The notes under the pieces were generated by a model that was given only the letters and a program-made list of their open reading frames with translations, had not been told where the DNA came from and ran no database searches. Position numbers and translations under genes: made by a program. A stretch of 64,000 bases of DNA from CAVSQX01 sp963730225 (GTDB taxonomy: Bacteria > Planctomycetota > Phycisphaerae > Tepidisphaerales > Tepidisphaeraceae): assembly GCA_963730225.1 (NCBI GenBank), contig CAVSQX010000002.1, forward strand, positions 1,271,287 through 1,335,286. Reading direction: 5' to 3'. How positions within the stretch are numbered: position 1 is the first letter of the stretch; every line of letters starts with the position of its first letter. Below, piece after piece: positions 29,340 to 39,270 of this stretch.

Positions 29340-30053
29340 ATGGCCGCGACATCTGAGAATTTCCGCGAGGGTGCGCGGAACTTTGCGGTTCCCGCATCGT
29401 CCAAATCCATGTCTGGTTTCAGCGGCGTACATCCCCGAAGCGATTGGCGGGCCGAAGGTCCGCTCGCGGCGGAATTATTGCGCAGTGCGGCGCGCGGAGA
29501 CCGCGCCGCCTACGGTCGGCTGGTCGTGATGTATCAGGATCGGCTCTACAACGCGGTGCTGCGAATGGTGGGCGATCGGGACGAAGCATCGGATCTGACT
29601 CAGGAAGCGTTCATGCGCGGTCTGGCCGCCGTGGCCAGTTTCCGCGGCGAGGCGGCTCCGTACACCTGGCTCTTCCGTATCGCCGTGAACCTGGCTATCA
29701 CCCGGCTGCGCAGCGTTCAGCGGCATCGGGTCTTTTCGCTGGATGCGGGCGGCAACGGACGGGACCACCGCGGTTCCGATCAGGCGGCGGAATTAATCGA
29801 GCGGGCCCGGCGTCAGTCGATCGAGCAGCCGAGCCATGCGATGGAACAGCGCGAGCGCAGCCAGCTGGTGATGGCCGCGCTGGGACGAATCGATCCGGAT
29901 TTTCGCGCCGTGCTGATCATGCGCGACGTGGAAGGGTTCGATTATCAGCAGATGGCCGACGTCCTGGGCCTGCCGCTGGGAACGCTCAAGAGTAGATTGT
30001 TCCGGGCGCGGATCGCGCTGCGGGACGAGTTGATGGCGTACATGAAAGCGTGA
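29340..30053 (+). CDS. ECF-type RNA polymerase sigma factor
   Basis: A 237-residue sigma-70 family member. Region 2 is seen as YGRLVVMYQDRLYNAVLRMV, DLTQEAFMRGLAAVASFRGE and APYTWLFRIAVNLAITRLRS. A spacer rich in Arg/Gln (residues ~130-165) precedes region 4, RIDPDFRAVLIMRDVEGFDY and MADVLGLPLGTLKSRLFRAR. The N-terminal ~45 residues are less conserved, so ATG 29409 is an alternative start. The anti-sigma-like gene starts 12 bp downstream and is presumably its regulator. Confidence 0.9.
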   Translation: MAATSENFREGARNFAVPASSKSMSGFSGVHPRSDWRAEGPLAAELLRSAARGDRAAYGRLVVMYQDRLYNAVLRMVGDRDEASDLTQEAFMRGLAAVASFRGEAAPYTWLFRIAVNLAITRLRSVQRHRVFSLDAGGNGRDHRGSDQAAELIERARRQSIEQPSHAMEQRERSQLVMAALGRIDPDFRAVLIMRDVEGFDYQQMADVLGLPLGTLKSRLFRARIALRDELMAYMKA

Positions 30054-30065
30054 ACGGCGAATTTT

Positions 30066-31588
30066 ATGCCGCAGAACCCGGACAAATTCGACGCAAATCA
30101 GGAAACCGAAGCGCGGCTGTGCGCGTATCTGGACGGCCAGCTTTCGCCGACGGAGCGGGACCAGATCGAAACGTATCTGCAAAACAATCCGAAGCATCGG
30201 CAACTGCTGCGCGAGCTGGCGGAGCTGCGCGACGTGGTGGGAGCGTTGCCGCGCGAGCCCGCCCCGCCGGAAATCGCCGAGGCATTTTCGGGACAGTTGG
30301 AACGCTCGATGCTTCTGGATGGGCGGATCGAGCCGGCAGTGCGCCCAGTCGCTGGCCGCAACGGCTGGCGTTGGCGGCGGTGTTGCTGCTGACGGTGGGA
30401 TTGGGAGCGACGATTTATCTCACCTTGGCCAACACGGGGCGGCCGATGGCCAGGGTTTTGGCGGTGCCGCCGGCGCCTTCGATGCCGGCGCTTGCCGCGC
30501 CGATTTCGGCGGCAAAGCCAGTTGCGGCGGGGAAGCCGCTAACCGTGGGACTGGCTGGCGGCGGCGGCGTTCCCCAGCCCAGCGAACCGGCGAATGTCGC
30601 GGCGACATCGACACTGCCGGCCATGACAGCGGAATTGAGGGATCAGGCGGCGTTAGACGAGCAGGCGGCCAAATCGCAGCTGGCGTCGACGCCGCAGCAG
30701 TTGGCTTTGGCCAATGGGCTCTCGCCGCTGAATACGCTGTACGTGACGGTTTCGACCGACGATCTGGCGGCGGCCGACGGACAGGTGCGCAGCTTTTTCA
30801 AGAGCAATGCGATTCCGTTTCAGGCGATGGTTCAACCCGCCGCGGCGGGCAACGGGGCTGCTATGCGTCCGCTGTTTGCCAATGCGGTTTCTGCGTACGA
30901 GGAAAATCAGAACGCACCATTGCAGAATGCGAAGGACCAGCGTTTGGTGCAGTCGGGCGGGCCCGGTGAACCCGTGGAGCATTTGTATTTCGCGCGAAAT
31001 CTGCCGCGGGAAACGGCGCAGCAGTTGAGAGTTGCGCTCTCCACCGAGCGAATGGGGCAGACGGCGGTGATCTCCGATTCGACGATCGGCAGTGTGCAGA
31101 ACATCGCGATGGCGAATGTTTCGCCGAGCACACGGCCAACGACCCAGCCGGCGACCGTTTTCAAGGCGGAGGATTCGCTGCGGGTAACGGTGGATCAGCT
31201 CGTTGGGCCGGGAGTGGAGAAAACCAACACCGTGCAAGTGGCCACGGACGGGACGATTTCGCTGCCGATGATCGAGCCCGTCGCCGCTGGCGGTAGCACC
31301 GCGGAAGAGTTGGGGAAGAGAATTGCCGACAAATATCGGGAAGCGAATCTGATCCCCGACGCCAAGGTGAGCGTTGCCCTGGCGACCCCGACGACGCCGA
31401 CGACACAGCCCGTGGCCACGACGGAACCAGCGACGACCGAGCCGACCGCCGCCGCCGCGGCCACAACGCAGCCAACAACGCAGCCGACGGAGCAAGCCGC
31501 CGCCACAACACAGCCGGATGTGACGGATGTGGTGGTCGTGCTGCGAAACGGCCCGACGCCCACGACCGAGCCCACGACGCAACAGTGA
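30066..31588 (+). CDS. Anti-sigma-like membrane protein with periplasmic Poly_export-like domain (one frameshift)
   Basis: About 507 residues. The N-terminal cytosolic part (ARLCAYLDGQLSPTERDQIE, NNPKHRQLLRELAELRDVV) looks like the anti-sigma zinc-finger fold without the HxxxCxxC cysteines. After a frameshift near 30350 a TM helix follows (RLALAAVLLLTVGLGATIYL). The periplasmic part contains a segment typical of polysaccharide export / Wza N-terminal domains (DSLRVTVDQLVGPGVEKTN, VQVATDGTISLPMIEPV, KRIADKYREANLIPDAKVSV). The C-terminus is a Thr/Pro/Gln-rich tail of TTQPTTEP-like words. It probably anchors and holds the upstream ECF sigma factor, with the export-like domain as sensor; that role is inferred. 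Confidence 0.65.
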
Positions 31589-31593
31589 AGAGG

Positions 31594-31687
31594 ATTGCCT
31601 ATTGCCAATTTCCTATTGCCTATTGAAATGCGCGAAATCACGCAACACGCGGACTGCTTGCTCCAATAGGCAATAGGAAATAGGCAA
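31594..31687. repeat. CTATTGCC-word inverted repeat
   Basis: The left arm (31594-31625: TTGCCTATTGCC then AATTTCCTATTGCCTATTG) and right arm (31664-31687: CAATAGGCAATAGGAAATAG then GCAA) are inverted copies, apart from an extra GCCAATT in the left arm. The loop is about 38 nt. It fills the gap between the anti-sigma-like gene and the mutarotase-like gene. Confidence 0.8.
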
Positions 31688-31711
31688 CCCGCCGGTTAAA
31701 ACATCATTTCC

Positions 31712-32608
31712 ATGAGTCAGCCCGTCACGATCGAGAACGACGCCATTCGAATGGAGGTGTGGCCCTCGATCGGAGGGAAGGTGGCATCGGTCGTCGACAA
31801 GACGGACCGATTTGAATTGATGTTCACATACCCCAATGAGTTGCCGACGGCTCCGAGGTACGATTCACCGTTTGATCAGGGGTGGTACGGCGGATGGGAT
31901 GAATGCTTCCCGGCCGTGGGGCCGAGCCGATATCCGGGGCATCCGTATGATGGGATCGCGGTGCCGGATCATGGCGAGCTGTGGGGATTGCCGACCATGT
32001 CGGTGCCGAGCCGCGATGGAATCACGACGGTGTGGCATGGCCTGCGATTTGGATATCGGCTGACTCGCAAACTGCATCTGGAAGGCCAGTCGCTCCTGGC
32101 GGAATACAAGGTGGTGAACCTGGCGCCGTTCGAGTTTCGATTCGTCTGGGCGATGCATTCGCTGATGTCGATGCAGACGCCGGTGGAGTTGGATTTGGCG
32201 CACCCGAAAGACTTTCGATTCAGCCACGACGCCGCCGGGGCGGAGCATCAGCAGAATTTCACCTGGCCGAAAGCGGCAGACGACCAGGATTTTTCGCATC
32301 CGGAGAATCTGCCGGCGCGGCGCGGATGGAAATTGTTCTCGCAGTCCCCGATCGATTCGCCGCTGCTGGTGCGATATCCGAATCGAAAACGGTCGCTGAC
32401 AATTGCATATTCGTCGGAGGACAACGTGGCGGCGTATTGGGGAATCTGGATCAACACCGGCGGGTGGAGCGGACATCGGCATTTCGCGGTCGAGCCGACG
32501 ACCGGCCGATTCGATCAGATCGATCGGTCGGTGCGCGACGGATCAGCCGGACGCGCGGCGGCGCAGGGAACCTGCGAATGGTCCGTGCGATGGGAACTGG
32601 GGGGGTAG
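31712..32608 (+). CDS. Galactose-mutarotase-like (aldose epimerase fold) protein
   Basis: A 298-residue protein with the beta-sandwich pattern of the aldose 1-epimerase superfamily: IENDAIRMEVWPSIGGKVAS at the N-terminus, GGWDECFPAVGP (a DECFP motif common in this group), HGELWGLP and later WGIWINTGGWSGHRHFAVEP. The His and Glu residues are consistent with carbohydrate binding. No signal peptide, so cytosolic. Likely acts on a hexose or an oligosaccharide; the substrate cannot be read from sequence. Confidence 0.7.
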   Translation: MSQPVTIENDAIRMEVWPSIGGKVASVVDKTDRFELMFTYPNELPTAPRYDSPFDQGWYGGWDECFPAVGPSRYPGHPYDGIAVPDHGELWGLPTMSVPSRDGITTVWHGLRFGYRLTRKLHLEGQSLLAEYKVVNLAPFEFRFVWAMHSLMSMQTPVELDLAHPKDFRFSHDAAGAEHQQNFTWPKAADDQDFSHPENLPARRGWKLFSQSPIDSPLLVRYPNRKRSLTIAYSSEDNVAAYWGIWINTGGWSGHRHFAVEPTTGRFDQIDRSVRDGSAGRAAAQGTCEWSVRWELGG

Positions 32609-32613
32609 AGGGA

Positions 32614-32667
32614 GAAGATGGAAGATGGCGAGGAAGGATCTTTCGCCATCCTCCATCCTCCATCTTC
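32614..32667. repeat. GAAGATGG/CCATCTTC inverted repeat
   Basis: The left arm GAAGATGGAAGATGGCGA (32614-32631) pairs with TCGCCATC...CCATCTTC on the right, with an extra CCTC-type word in the right arm. It lies between the convergent mutarotase-like and GH113-like genes and could terminate transcription in both directions, although it lacks a U-tract. Confidence 0.7.
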
Positions 32668-32674
32668 AAACCGT

Positions 32675-33763
32675 TCACGTTCCAACTTTCCACGGCGGCT
32701 GCGCCAGCCAATGCCGCAGCGTGGCCTCGGCGGGTTTGTTCTGCGGTGTGTATCCGCGATCGTCCGGCCCGCCGTCGTTGGGCGGCCATTCCCAAATCAT
32801 GAATCCCCCCAGGGCCGGATTGCCGTACCAGACGTCGAAATATCCCTCGTACAAACGCTTCTGCAAATCCTGATCGATCGGTTCCTCATCCTTCGTGTAA
32901 TCCCACGGCTCGCTGGCGGCGTTGGCCAGGCTGCACCAGCCGACTTCCAGAAACAGCAGCGGACGATGCACCTTGGCCTGAAAGGAAAGCAGGTCTTTCC
33001 GAATGTCACGCCAACGCGCTTCGATTTCTTGCAGGGTCACGTTGCGGTCTTCGCCCAACTTGTAGTAGCTGTTCATGCCAACCAGATCGAGTTGGTCCCA
33101 GAATGGGAGCGAAGTGTAGTGGTCCCAGTTGGCCGAGTAGGTCAGATTCCCTTTGAACGTTTCCCGGACTTTTTTGATGGTGGCGGTCCATTGATCGACT
33201 TTGCTTTCAGAGCTGACCAGCTCCGAGCCGACGACCAGCACATCCACGCCGTGGCCCTGTGCGATCCAGGCGAATTGAGTAATCATGTCGCGGTAGCTGT
33301 CGAACCAGTCGTCCCAGGAGTCCGGATGAATCGTCCCGCGCCACTCGTTTCCCTGCGGATTGTCCAGCAGCACGATCGGCATGAGAATCACGCGCAGCTT
33401 GCGGCTCTTGGCGTGGTCGATCAGTTCGCCCAGCTGTGGAGGCGTTGGGGTCATGCGCATGTCGAGATAGATCTTGCTGCTCTTGCCATTCTCCTGCCGC
33501 GAATCGACGACGAGCAGAACGGTGTCAGCACCCAGGTCGGCGATCTGATCGATGCTGTGTTCGTATTTGTCGATCCAATCGACGCGCTGAATCTGCATCC
33601 CCACGCCGCGATACGGCAGCCCCGCGGGCACGGCGATCGGGAACGAGCTGACGCGCGTCGAATCGGATGGGTTCTTGGCTTGGCTATCGCTGGGCCACAG
33701 GGCGCAGCCAACAGCACACAGGTAAATCAAAACCGCGACAACGATGATCGGTCGGCCGGACAT
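32675..33763 (-). CDS. GH113-like glycoside hydrolase lipoprotein
   Basis: A 362-residue protein from ATG 33763 with a short signal ending in a lipobox (AVLIYLCAVGC). It has a TIM-barrel pattern: YRGVGMQIQRVDWIDKYEHS, IADLGADTVLLVVDSRQE, LRVILMPIVLLDNP. Two candidate catalytic Glu residues sit at strand ends, VLVVGSELVSSES (acid/base) and PLLFLEVGWCSL (nucleophile). This matches GH113 beta-mannanase-type enzymes. Probably displayed on the envelope for hemicellulose-type substrates, in keeping with the mutarotase-like neighbour (convergent). Confidence 0.75.
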   Translation of the reverse strand: MSGRPIIVVAVLIYLCAVGCALWPSDSQAKNPSDSTRVSSFPIAVPAGLPYRGVGMQIQRVDWIDKYEHSIDQIADLGADTVLLVVDSRQENGKSSKIYLDMRMTPTPPQLGELIDHAKSRKLRVILMPIVLLDNPQGNEWRGTIHPDSWDDWFDSYRDMITQFAWIAQGHGVDVLVVGSELVSSESKVDQWTATIKKVRETFKGNLTYSANWDHYTSLPFWDQLDLVGMNSYYKLGEDRNVTLQEIEARWRDIRKDLLSFQAKVHRPLLFLEVGWCSLANAASEPWDYTKDEEPIDQDLQKRLYEGYFDVWYGNPALGGFMIWEWPPNDGGPDDRGYTPQNKPAEATLRHWLAQPPWKVGT

Positions 33764-34016
33764 CAAAATGACTCCCGGCACGATAGTAAGGGCAAAGCGG
33801 GCGGGGGTGAAGGCATGGAAATGGGCTCAGAGCGGCTGGGCGGGGGCCGTTACCAAATACCCGTCTTAAAACTGGCAATTTGGCAAAACCTCAAATCAAA
33901 CCGTTTTCGCCATTTAGTGCAAAAATCTAATCAAAAAGTGCAACGCAACAGGCTGGCGAATGGGTGTAGATTAGGATAAAAGATGTGTGTTCATATCATC
34001 GCGAGAGGAGAAATAG

Positions 34017-34994
34017 ATGCATCTGCCACGTAAAGCCAGGTTTTCAAAGAAGTCTCATGGTGTACTTGCCGGTGCGATTCTCGCTTCCGGTGGCTTGGCG
34101 CTCTTTCCGGCTCTTGGCCGTGCCAATGTGATCGATGTCGAGATGAGCAATACCGGCATCACCAACACACCCAACACCGGTGGTAACCTGAACATTACCC
34201 CCGTCACCTATACGCCGGGAACGGTCAACATTCCCGATGCAGGGACGGCCAGCTACGATGCCGCCGATACCAACGATCCCGGTACCACTTGGAACGTACT
34301 TCAATTCGTCAATGCCTCTACCGCTTTGTCCAATGGCGGTACTGAAGCGACCAATACCAGTGGTTCCACCGTAACCGTGCTGTTCGAGCAAAACCTGCCA
34401 TTGGTCGACTCGTTGGGTAACGCAACCACCGTAAAACTGAACGTTTCATCTACCGTGCCAAACGGCAAGTCGGATTATATTCACGGGTTAAGCAACGCCG
34501 CCACCGCCGTCGGTGCCGATACGTACAACCCAAATCCGATCGCCTTGATGGGGTCGGCCTTCGACGCCAACAGCACCACCGAAACGATGATTTTTGCCTT
34601 GGCGGGATTGACCCCCAACGCCACCTACAACCTCTACGTCTACGGCGCAGGCAATGCGACGACGTTGGCCCAAGGCGGCAAGTTCAGTCTCGGAGCCACC
34701 AACGGCGGCGGATCCGTCACCACCAATACGACGACCGGCAGTGAGTATTACAGCGTATTCCAGGGTGCTGGCAGCAGCACCTTGACCACGGCCGGCACCG
34801 CGTGGAACGAAGTGACCGGCACCGCGGACGGTTCCGGTGATCTCACGTTGACGGTCGCCATCAGCGTATCCGGCGGATCGAAACCTGCGATCAACGGTTT
34901 CCAGATCGACGCCGTCCCCGAACCCGCGTCGGCTAGTCTCCTGGCTCTCAGTGGCTTGGCCTTGCTCGGCCGCAGACGTTCCAGACCGGCGTAA
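34017..34994 (+). CDS. PEP-CTERM sorted secreted protein
   Basis: A 325-residue secreted protein. The signal peptide is GVLAGAILASGGLALFPALG with cleavage near RAN. The body is Thr/Asn/Gly-rich and beta-strand-like (NLNITPVTYTPGTVNIP, LTPNATYNLYVYGAG). The C-terminal sorting signal VPEPASASLLALSGLALLGR ends in basic residues and should be processed by an exosortase. Start ATG 34017 has GAGAGGAG 7 nt upstream. Function unknown, probably an extracellular matrix component. It is followed by a strong intrinsic terminator. Confidence 0.85.
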   Translation: MHLPRKARFSKKSHGVLAGAILASGGLALFPALGRANVIDVEMSNTGITNTPNTGGNLNITPVTYTPGTVNIPDAGTASYDAADTNDPGTTWNVLQFVNASTALSNGGTEATNTSGSTVTVLFEQNLPLVDSLGNATTVKLNVSSTVPNGKSDYIHGLSNAATAVGADTYNPNPIALMGSAFDANSTTETMIFALAGLTPNATYNLYVYGAGNATTLAQGGKFSLGATNGGGSVTTNTTTGSEYYSVFQGAGSSTLTTAGTAWNEVTGTADGSGDLTLTVAISVSGGSKPAINGFQIDAVPEPASASLLALSGLALLGRRRSRPA

Positions 34995-35021
34995 ACTCGC
35001 GCGAAATTCAAAACGCATTTA

Positions 35022-35053
35022 CCTCCACCGATTCGTTTCGGTGGAGGTTTTTT
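35022..35053 (+). terminator. Rho-independent terminator after the PEP-CTERM gene
   Basis: A perfect 10-bp stem CCTCCACCGA / TCGGTGGAGG with loop TTCGTT is followed by TTTTTT. The stop codon of the convergent TPR/OGT-like gene (TAA on the minus strand at 35054-35052) lies inside the T-tract, so the hairpin may serve both genes. Confidence 0.9.
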
Positions 35054-36708
35054 ATTTCCCCGCCACGCACCACTCGCGCCACATTTGTCGAAATGCCGAT
35101 TCAATCCCCCGCGCAAATCCCTTCGCATCCATCAGCGGCGACGCCTCCATCCGCTGCCGAAGCGTCCTTCTCATCTCCGCCAGCCGCGGCAAATCTCCCG
35201 CCAATTCCACCGCGATTCGCACAAGCCGCTCGCGCGTTTCGGCCACCAATTCCGTCATCTGCAAATTGCTCGCCTGGCTGAACCCCGCGCGAAAACGACG
35301 ACTTTCCACACAGCGTCACCACCGGCACCCCCATCCACAGTGAATCCAGGCTTGTCGTGTGCCCGTTGTATGGAAACGTGTCCAGCGCAATGTCCATCCG
35401 CTGATACAATTCCAGATACGGCTTCCGCGGCAATCGCTCCACGAATTCCACGCGCTCAGGACCGACGCCCAATTTCTCGCATGTCTTGCGCCGATATTCC
35501 GCACTGGGCGCAATCGTCAGAAACTTCGCGCTTGGTACCTGCGCCATCACGTCGCGCCACATCGCCCAACTCGCCGTGCTGATCTTCACCAGGCCGTTCA
35601 GACAGCCAAACGTAATCTGCCCCGCCGTCTGAGCAGGCAATGCCGTGACCTCCAATTCCGGATGGGCTGGCAGATAGCACCAGAAGCTGTGCGGCAGCCG
35701 CACCGATCGCTCCGTGTAAAACTCATCATGCTCGTCCGGCGGATCGAGATACGGATCGGTCAGCCGATAATCCATCGTCGACAACCCCGTCGTCCCCGGA
35801 TATCCCGCGAACGTCACCTGCACCGGTGCCGGCTTGCGGGCAAAAACCATCAGACGATTCCCCATCGTGTGCAGCGCCAGATCGACCAGGATGTCGATCT
35901 TTTCATCCCGAATCATCGCCGCCAGTTCATCGTCGTTCGTCGCGGGAACAAATCGCCACCGATCGGTGCAGCGCCGAAACCGGTCCGACACCTCGTCCGT
36001 TTTCGCCGCCGTCGAATAGCAGGTGATGTGAAAATTCGCGTGGTCGTGATTCTCCAGCAACGGCAGAACATTCCACCCCACCACATGATCGCGAAAATCC
36101 GGCGACACGTACCCGATCCGCAACCGCCGCTCCGGCGATCGTTCATTCTCATGCGGGCGGATCAGCGTTTTCATCCCTGCCATCGCCGCCCGGTCCCATT
36201 TTTCGTGTTCCCGTCGAATCATCACCGGGTCGTACCCCGGATGATAATTCAGCGCGAAGAGCCTCTCCGGCGCCATCGCCAGCGGATGCGTCGGCTCCAA
36301 TTTGATCGCCCGGTCAAAACACTCGATCGCCTCCTCGATCTCCGCCACCGATCCCAGCGTTACACCCAGGTTGTAATGGGCATGTGCAAAATCCCTATCC
36401 AGTTCGATGGCTCGCCGAAATGCCGCGATCGCCCGGTCAAAATCCGCCAGCCGCCGATACGCTTCCCCCAAATTGCTGTGAAACAGCGCCGACTTCGGCT
36501 GAATCTCAATCGCCTGCTTCATCAATTCAATCGCCTGCTGAAACTGCCCCATCTGCCCCGCCATCGCCCCAAGCAGATTCAGCGCATCGGCATGCCGCGG
36601 ATCAATCGAGAGGATTTTCCGATACAGCGCCTCCGCCTCCCCCAGCCGATCGGCGCGATGAAGCTGCACCGCCGCGTCGAACATGGCTTGAATTTCCTTC
36701 GCATTCAT
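35052..36708 (-). CDS. TPR / O-GlcNAc-transferase-like (SPINDLY-type) protein, second copy (one frameshift)
   Basis: About 552 residues from ATG 36708 (MNAKEIQAM), 10 bp after the stop of the upstream paralogue. Four or five TPRs (residues ~5-150, e.g. HADALNLLGAMAGQMGQFQQ) precede the GT41-type catalytic region: RRLRIGYVSPDFRDHVVGWN, MRIDILVDL-like EKIDILVDLALHTMGNRL, VQVTFAGYPGTTGL, LDTFPYNGHTTSLDSLWMG. Near 35295 the frame shifts within a TTTT run. The true C-terminus continues (GFSQASNLQMTELVAETRER) to 35052. The family transfers GlcNAc or related sugars to proteins. An in-tandem paralogue lies directly upstream. Confidence 0.8.
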
Positions 36709-36718
36709 CTGGCTGGCC

Positions 36719-39139
36719 TCAGGTTTGGGCGGCGCACCACTGCCGCCAGATCGCGCGGTAGGCTGATTCAATTCCACGAGTGAATCCAACGACATCGGTC
36801 AGGGGCGAGGCGGCCATGCGCTCTCGCAGCGTCGCGCGCAGCGTGGAAAGGCGCGGCAGATCGTTGGCCAGCTCTACGGCAATCTGCACGTACTGCTCCG
36901 GTGTGTAAGCGACCAACTCCGTCGATCCGAGATTGCTCGCCTGGCTGAACCCTCCGCGCGACGCAGCCGTCTGTCCGCAGAGGGTCACCACCGGCACGCC
37001 CATCCACAGCGAGTCCAATCCAGTCGTGTGTCCATTGTATGGAAACGTGTCGAGGCTGATGTCGATACCATGACAGGTCGCCAGATATCGAGCCCGCAGG
37101 TGCCGCTCGGCAAACTCCACCCGAGCGGCATCTACCCCCAGTTTGCCCGGGATTTCCCGGCGCACCTGCCCCCGCGGCGCCAGCACCATCAATTTCGACG
37201 TCGGCACAGCCCGAAGAATCTGGCCCCAAAGCCGCAACAACTGGTCGTTTACTTTGCAATAATTGTTCAGGCATCCAAATGTGATGTACCCACGCTCCAA
37301 CGCTGGCAGGGCGTTGACCAGCGGCTCCTCGCCGTTTGGCTTGTAGCACCAGAAGCTGTGCGGAAGCCGAAACGATCGCTCGGAATACAGTTCGTCGCGC
37401 GTTCCCGGCGGATCGATGTATGGATCGGTGAACCGCCAGTCGACGGCGGTCAGGCCCGTCGTCCCTGGGTACCCGGCGAATGCCGCCTGCACCGGCGCAG
37501 GCTTGCGCGAGAAGATCATCAGCCGATTCGCTCCCATGTGCTGTGAAAGGTCCACCAGGATATCGATGCGATCCTCGCCGATTAACTTCCCCGCCGCGTC
37601 ATCCTCCATTCCGATGATCGACCGCCATTCATCCGCCGTGTTTTTGATCAGCTCCGTCGTCGCATCGGGCCGCGCCACGTTGGAATAAAACGTGATGTGG
37701 AAGTTCCCGTGATCCTGGTGGTTGAACAACGGAAGCAGATTAAACGCCACCGCGTGGCTGCGAAGATCGGGCGAAACGTAACCGATGCGCAGCCGTCGGT
37801 CCGGCGAACGGTCATTCGGGTACGATCGGTTGGCGGGCATAAGCGGCGCTGCGTCGCGCGCATTCCATCGGGCCGCTTCATCCCGAATCGCAACTGCGTC
37901 GTAGCCGGGATGGTAATGAATCCCAAAAACAAAATTGCTGTGAACATTGGGCAGATCGGGCCACAATTCCAGCGCCCGCCGATACAGCCGGACTGATTCT
38001 TCCGGTTTTCCACAATCGCCCAGCGCGTTGCCCAGGTTCCCGTAGGCATGAACCGCATCGGGATGAAGCTCGATTGCCTTTTGAAATGTCGCGATCGCCT
38101 CATCCATCAGCGCGCAGTCTTTTAGAACGCATCCGAGGTTCACGTACGCTTCGGCATAATCGGGGCGAAGTTTGATGGCATGTTCGAACGCGGCCCGGGC
38201 CTCCAGAGGCTTGGCCTGCTGCAGTAAGACCCCCCCCAGAGTCAGATACGCCTCGGGAAAATCGGGGCGCAAGGCGATGGCTTTTCGACAGGCGGATTCC
38301 GCCTCTGCGGGATTTCCCTGGGCTCGCAGCGCGGCGGCGAGATTTCCGAAGGCGTCGGCAAAATTCGCATCCCGCGCGATCGCCTCCTGGTATGCCTTGC
38401 GGGCCGCTTCCCATTGCCGGTCGGCCAGCAGTGCATTGCCCAGGTGGCTCCATCCCACCGCACTTCCTGGCGCCATCGCCACCACCTGCCGAAAAATCTC
38501 GATGGCCTCCTTCAGCTCATCATGATCCTTCAGCGCATTGCCTAGATTGCTCAGCAACTCCAACACACCGGGCCGAATCCGCAGTGCCGCCCGGTACGCT
38601 TCGATCGCCTCTTCCACCTTCTCCGATTTTTGCAGCAAATGCCCCAGCGCCGCCAAGACTTCAAACTGCTCCGGTCGAAGCTGACGAACCGTTTTCATTT
38701 CCTCGATCGCCGCCGTCCATTGCCCGCGGCGTTGCAGCATCGCCGCCAGATTCTGGTGCGCCGGCGCCGAATCCGGCCGCAGCGCAATCGCCTCCCGCAA
38801 TGCCGCCTCGGCTTCCTCGATTTTCCCGGCCCCATGAAGTGCGTTCGCCAGATCGATCCGCACATCCGCATTGCTCGTTTCCCGCTGTCTCACTCGCTCC
38901 AGCAGTTCGAGGGCCGTGGACAGATCATTACGACGAAACGCCATCAATCCCCGCAGATGTGTCGCGCCGCCGTGCTGGGCATCCTCGGCCAGAATCTGCG
39001 CGCACAGATCTTCCGCCTTCACGAATTCCCCAGCCGCAAACTGCCGCCGGGCTCGCTCCAGCAGCCGCGCCTGGTTCGCGCCCGCCGCCGCTGTGTCTTG
39101 AATCTTCGTTTCGTCCTTGGAACTTTGCCCGTTCGTCAT
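36719..39139 (-). CDS. TPR / O-GlcNAc-transferase-like (SPINDLY-type) protein, first copy
   Basis: An 806-residue protein from ATG 39139 (MTNGQSSKD). About ten to eleven TPRs cover residues ~15-410 (for example AEAAYRLGGVLLQQ-like LTLGGVLLQQAKPLEARAAF, NLGNALGDCGKPEESVRLYR). The GT41-like domain follows: RRLRIGYVSPDLRSHAVAFN, RIDILVDLSQHMGANRLMIF, APVQAAFAGYPGTTGLTAVD, LDTFPYNGHTTGLDSLWMGV and VTLCGQTAASRGGFSQASNL. It is longer than the second copy only by extra TPRs; the catalytic halves are closely similar, which indicates tandem duplication. Likely a cytosolic protein O-glycosyltransferase. Confidence 0.85.
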   Translation of the reverse strand: MTNGQSSKDETKIQDTAAAGANQARLLERARRQFAAGEFVKAEDLCAQILAEDAQHGGATHLRGLMAFRRNDLSTALELLERVRQRETSNADVRIDLANALHGAGKIEEAEAALREAIALRPDSAPAHQNLAAMLQRRGQWTAAIEEMKTVRQLRPEQFEVLAALGHLLQKSEKVEEAIEAYRAALRIRPGVLELLSNLGNALKDHDELKEAIEIFRQVVAMAPGSAVGWSHLGNALLADRQWEAARKAYQEAIARDANFADAFGNLAAALRAQGNPAEAESACRKAIALRPDFPEAYLTLGGVLLQQAKPLEARAAFEHAIKLRPDYAEAYVNLGCVLKDCALMDEAIATFQKAIELHPDAVHAYGNLGNALGDCGKPEESVRLYRRALELWPDLPNVHSNFVFGIHYHPGYDAVAIRDEAARWNARDAAPLMPANRSYPNDRSPDRRLRIGYVSPDLRSHAVAFNLLPLFNHQDHGNFHITFYSNVARPDATTELIKNTADEWRSIIGMEDDAAGKLIGEDRIDILVDLSQHMGANRLMIFSRKPAPVQAAFAGYPGTTGLTAVDWRFTDPYIDPPGTRDELYSERSFRLPHSFWCYKPNGEEPLVNALPALERGYITFGCLNNYCKVNDQLLRLWGQILRAVPTSKLMVLAPRGQVRREIPGKLGVDAARVEFAERHLRARYLATCHGIDISLDTFPYNGHTTGLDSLWMGVPVVTLCGQTAASRGGFSQASNLGSTELVAYTPEQYVQIAVELANDLPRLSTLRATLRERMAASPLTDVVGFTRGIESAYRAIWRQWCAAQT

Positions 39140-39270
39140 GGATTCAAATCCCGAATTTCCTGCTCCGAATTTATCCGACAAGTCCCATAACGTAAAAATG
39201 CAATCTTTTGATCCAAAGTTGTAATCCGGCTTGGGCCCCGATGCGTTAAACTCAAATGGCGGGAGTCGAA

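Noticed and set aside
34017..34994. Sigma-54 promoter for the PEP-CTERM gene, as in some proteobacterial PEP-CTERM regulons
   Set aside because: TGGCA-like words near 33875 lack correctly spaced GC/TTGC elements.
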